From Helicobacter cetorum MIT 00-7128 (GTDB lineage Bacteria; Campylobacterota; Campylobacteria; Campylobacterales; Helicobacteraceae), in NCBI RefSeq assembly GCF_000259255.1, contig NC_017737.1, forward strand, positions 806,001 through 870,000: DNA of 64,000 nt. Direction: 5' to 3'. Under the pieces are notes generated by a model. It had not been told where the DNA came from. It saw nothing but the letters and a program-made list of their open reading frames with translations, and made no database searches. A program made the translations under genes and the position numbers. Each line of letters opens with the position of its first letter. Positions within the stretch are counted from its first letter, which is position 1. Positions 62,671 to 64,000 of the stretch are shown here, piece after piece.

Positions 62671-63546
62671 ATGAAACGAAGAGATTTTATTAAAACGACT
62701 GCCTTAAGTGCTACGGGTGTTGTTCTTGGGGCGCAACTTTTGCAGGCTAAAACAAAGGCAAATAGTAGCACAAAATATCAGCTAGAGGCGCATTATAGCA
62801 TTGATTTTAACTCTGCTGAAAAGACCTCACTATTTATCCCTATGCCAAGCGTTATAGCAAGTAATGTGAAGTTAGAGGGGAACTATAGTGCTTATAAGAG
62901 TAAATTAGTTGAGGGCTTGCCATATTTGCAAGTAGATTTTGAAAAAAGCACTGCTAAAAAGCAAGCTAAACTCAGCTATGAAGTTTCTCATATGCAATTA
63001 AGCGAGCGTTTGTTTGAGCAAGAAGAGTTTGCAAAACTTGGGCGCTATGAAAGAGAAGATTTAAGTGTGCAAAATATTGCTAAGCAACTTAAGGGAATGA
63101 ATGCCAAAGAAAGCGTGCGCAATATTTATGCGTTTGTTAAGCATGAGATGCCAAAAAGACAAAAGACCTTAGAGGGAAAACAAAATTTATCTAAAAGAGA
63201 GAGCTTGCCTTGGTTTGCAGAGATTTCACAAGAGAGTATGTTTGTATCCTTATGCCATGCTTGTGGGATTAGTGGTGCTGAAGTGCAAGGTTTAAAATTG
63301 GGTAAAAATAAGGTTGCAAAAAGCTCTTCTATGGTGGAAGTGTATCTTAAAGATTCATTTTTAGCTTTTGATTTCAAAGATAATCATAATGAGGTTTTTA
63401 TCCCATTAAATCGCCATAAAGATGTGCAATTAGACTCTGCATTATTACCTACTTTTGGTGAGGCGTTTGCGCTTGTAGATGGTAGGAATCTAAACAACTA
63501 TGAGCCTAGCTTATTTGAAAAGAGAATGCAATATAACACCATTTAA
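62671..63546 (+). CDS. kapA: Catalase-associated protein KapA, Tat-exported
   Basis: A 291-residue protein with a twin-arginine signal peptide (MKRRDFIKTTALSATGVVLG, cleaved near LLQA). The mature part has a transglutaminase-like region (ESMFVSLCHACGISGAEVQG) and FIPLNRHKDVQLDSALLP. In H. pylori KapA (HP0874) binds and helps KatA in the periplasm and is also next to katA. Separated from katA by a terminator, so probably transcribed on its own. Confidence 0.92.
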   Translation: MKRRDFIKTTALSATGVVLGAQLLQAKTKANSSTKYQLEAHYSIDFNSAEKTSLFIPMPSVIASNVKLEGNYSAYKSKLVEGLPYLQVDFEKSTAKKQAKLSYEVSHMQLSERLFEQEEFAKLGRYEREDLSVQNIAKQLKGMNAKESVRNIYAFVKHEMPKRQKTLEGKQNLSKRESLPWFAEISQESMFVSLCHACGISGAEVQGLKLGKNKVAKSSSMVEVYLKDSFLAFDFKDNHNEVFIPLNRHKDVQLDSALLPTFGEAFALVDGRNLNNYEPSLFEKRMQYNTI

Positions 63547-63574
63547 TGTTTTTAGATTAAGATTACTTGTAGGC

Positions 63575-63599
63575 AACATGCCCTTTTTAAGGGTGTGTT
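63575..63599 (+). terminator. Hairpin after kapA
   Basis: AACATGCCCTT/AAGGGTGTGTT stem with a TTT loop. Confidence 0.5.
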
Positions 63600-63622
63600 A
63601 GAATATTCAAAAGGAATATTTA

Positions 63623-63850
63623 ATGCAAGATTTTTTAAAGAAAATAAGCAAGGAATACAAAACTAAGCTCTTTTTGATTTATTGGCTTAGGTGGATGCTA
63701 AGTGCAGTGGTGATGTTACCTTTTATGCAAGTATTTGATTATTTTAATTTTCCATTATGGCTTAATCTTTTCTTAGGGCAAACTATTGGAGCGCTTATTT
63801 TTTTTAAACTTGATAAGCTGATTTTTTCTAAAAAAGAAAATTCAAAATAG
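63623..63850 (+). CDS. Small inner-membrane protein, unknown function
   Basis: 75 residues with two membrane helices (about 16-38, FLIYWLRWMLSAVVMLPFMQ, and 44-62, FPLWLNLFLGQTIGALIFF) and charged ends. AAAGGAAT precedes the ATG. No family recognised. Confidence 0.75.
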   Translation: MQDFLKKISKEYKTKLFLIYWLRWMLSAVVMLPFMQVFDYFNFPLWLNLFLGQTIGALIFFKLDKLIFSKKENSK

Positions 63851-63892
63851 TTTGATTGAGATAGATTTTCTTTCAATTTTTTAAGTAGGCAG

Positions 63893-63931
63893 TTTTTAAT
63901 CAAACTGAGAAAGCGTCTATTTGATTAAAAA
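63893..63931 (+). terminator. Terminator after the small membrane protein
   Basis: 12-bp stem TTTTTAATCAAA/TTTGATTAAAAA followed by TTATTTTTT. Confidence 0.75.
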
Positions 63932-64000
63932 TTATTTTTTACTTTATTCTAAAAAGTTTTGAGTTGTTTTTAGCCTCTTAATAACTCTGTTAAACATTAT

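Overview
The window is AT-rich DNA from a gastric Helicobacter close to H. pylori. The evidence is several runs of genes in H. pylori order: pldA-dnaN-gyrB, murD/mraY with an hpaA paralogue, rpmB and kch, deoD-deoB-nupC, fecD-fecE/vacA-cysS-murJ, and katA-kapA. There are also Hop/Hor outer membrane proteins, Hcp-type Sel1 repeats and FecA-like receptors. A full-length vacA at a locus that otherwise departs from H. pylori (no hopQ beside deoD, no frpB1 beside katA, an extra fecA-like gene beside mrp) fits H. cetorum best. That species call is an inference.

Layout. 0-4.3 kb: a giant Hop adhesin-like protein. 4.4-5.6 kb: four tandem ~300-bp units, each a minus-strand gene for a 19-residue hydrophobic peptide facing an antisense promoter, i.e. 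candidate type I toxin-antitoxin (TA) modules. 5.7-10.3 kb: mrp, a fecA-like receptor and an Hcp-like Sel1 protein. 10.8-12.5 kb: a decayed restriction-modification locus. 12.5-23 kb: gyrB, dnaN, pldA, two SNF-type transporters, ybgC, a DUF493 gene, murD and mraY. 23-29 kb: an hpaA paralogue, rpmB, a potassium channel, a Hor OMP, a T-tract promoter with no obvious gene, rsmD, fliL and acpS. 29-35.7 kb: an AT-rich spacer, a frameshifted Hop gene, a second fecA-like receptor and an HNH nuclease gene that seems to have lost its start codon. 35.9-45.4 kb: ttcA, an MFS transporter, tRNA(CAT), nupC-deoB-deoD, and a 1236-residue single-chain R-M-S enzyme. 45.4-47.1 kb: a second TA array with two AapA/IsoA-type modules, one truncated AapA-like module and one more copy of the 19/20-residue family. 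47.1-64 kb: a thioesterase, an SDR, fecD-fecE, vacA, cysS, murJ, a DUF342 gene, ruvA, ruvC, katA, kapA and a small membrane protein.

The genes group into nucleoside salvage (nupC-deoB-deoD), iron uptake (two TonB receptors, fecDE), peroxide defence (katA, kapA), replication and repair (gyrB, dnaN, ruvAC), cell wall (murD, mraY, murJ), and host interaction (VacA, Hop/Hor proteins, Hcp, PldA). The accessory parts are the two antisense-peptide arrays and three restriction loci in different states of decay. The most notable observation is the pair of short-peptide/antisense arrays. None of these peptides was found by length-limited ORF calling. In every module the antitoxin -10 box lies inside the toxin codons.
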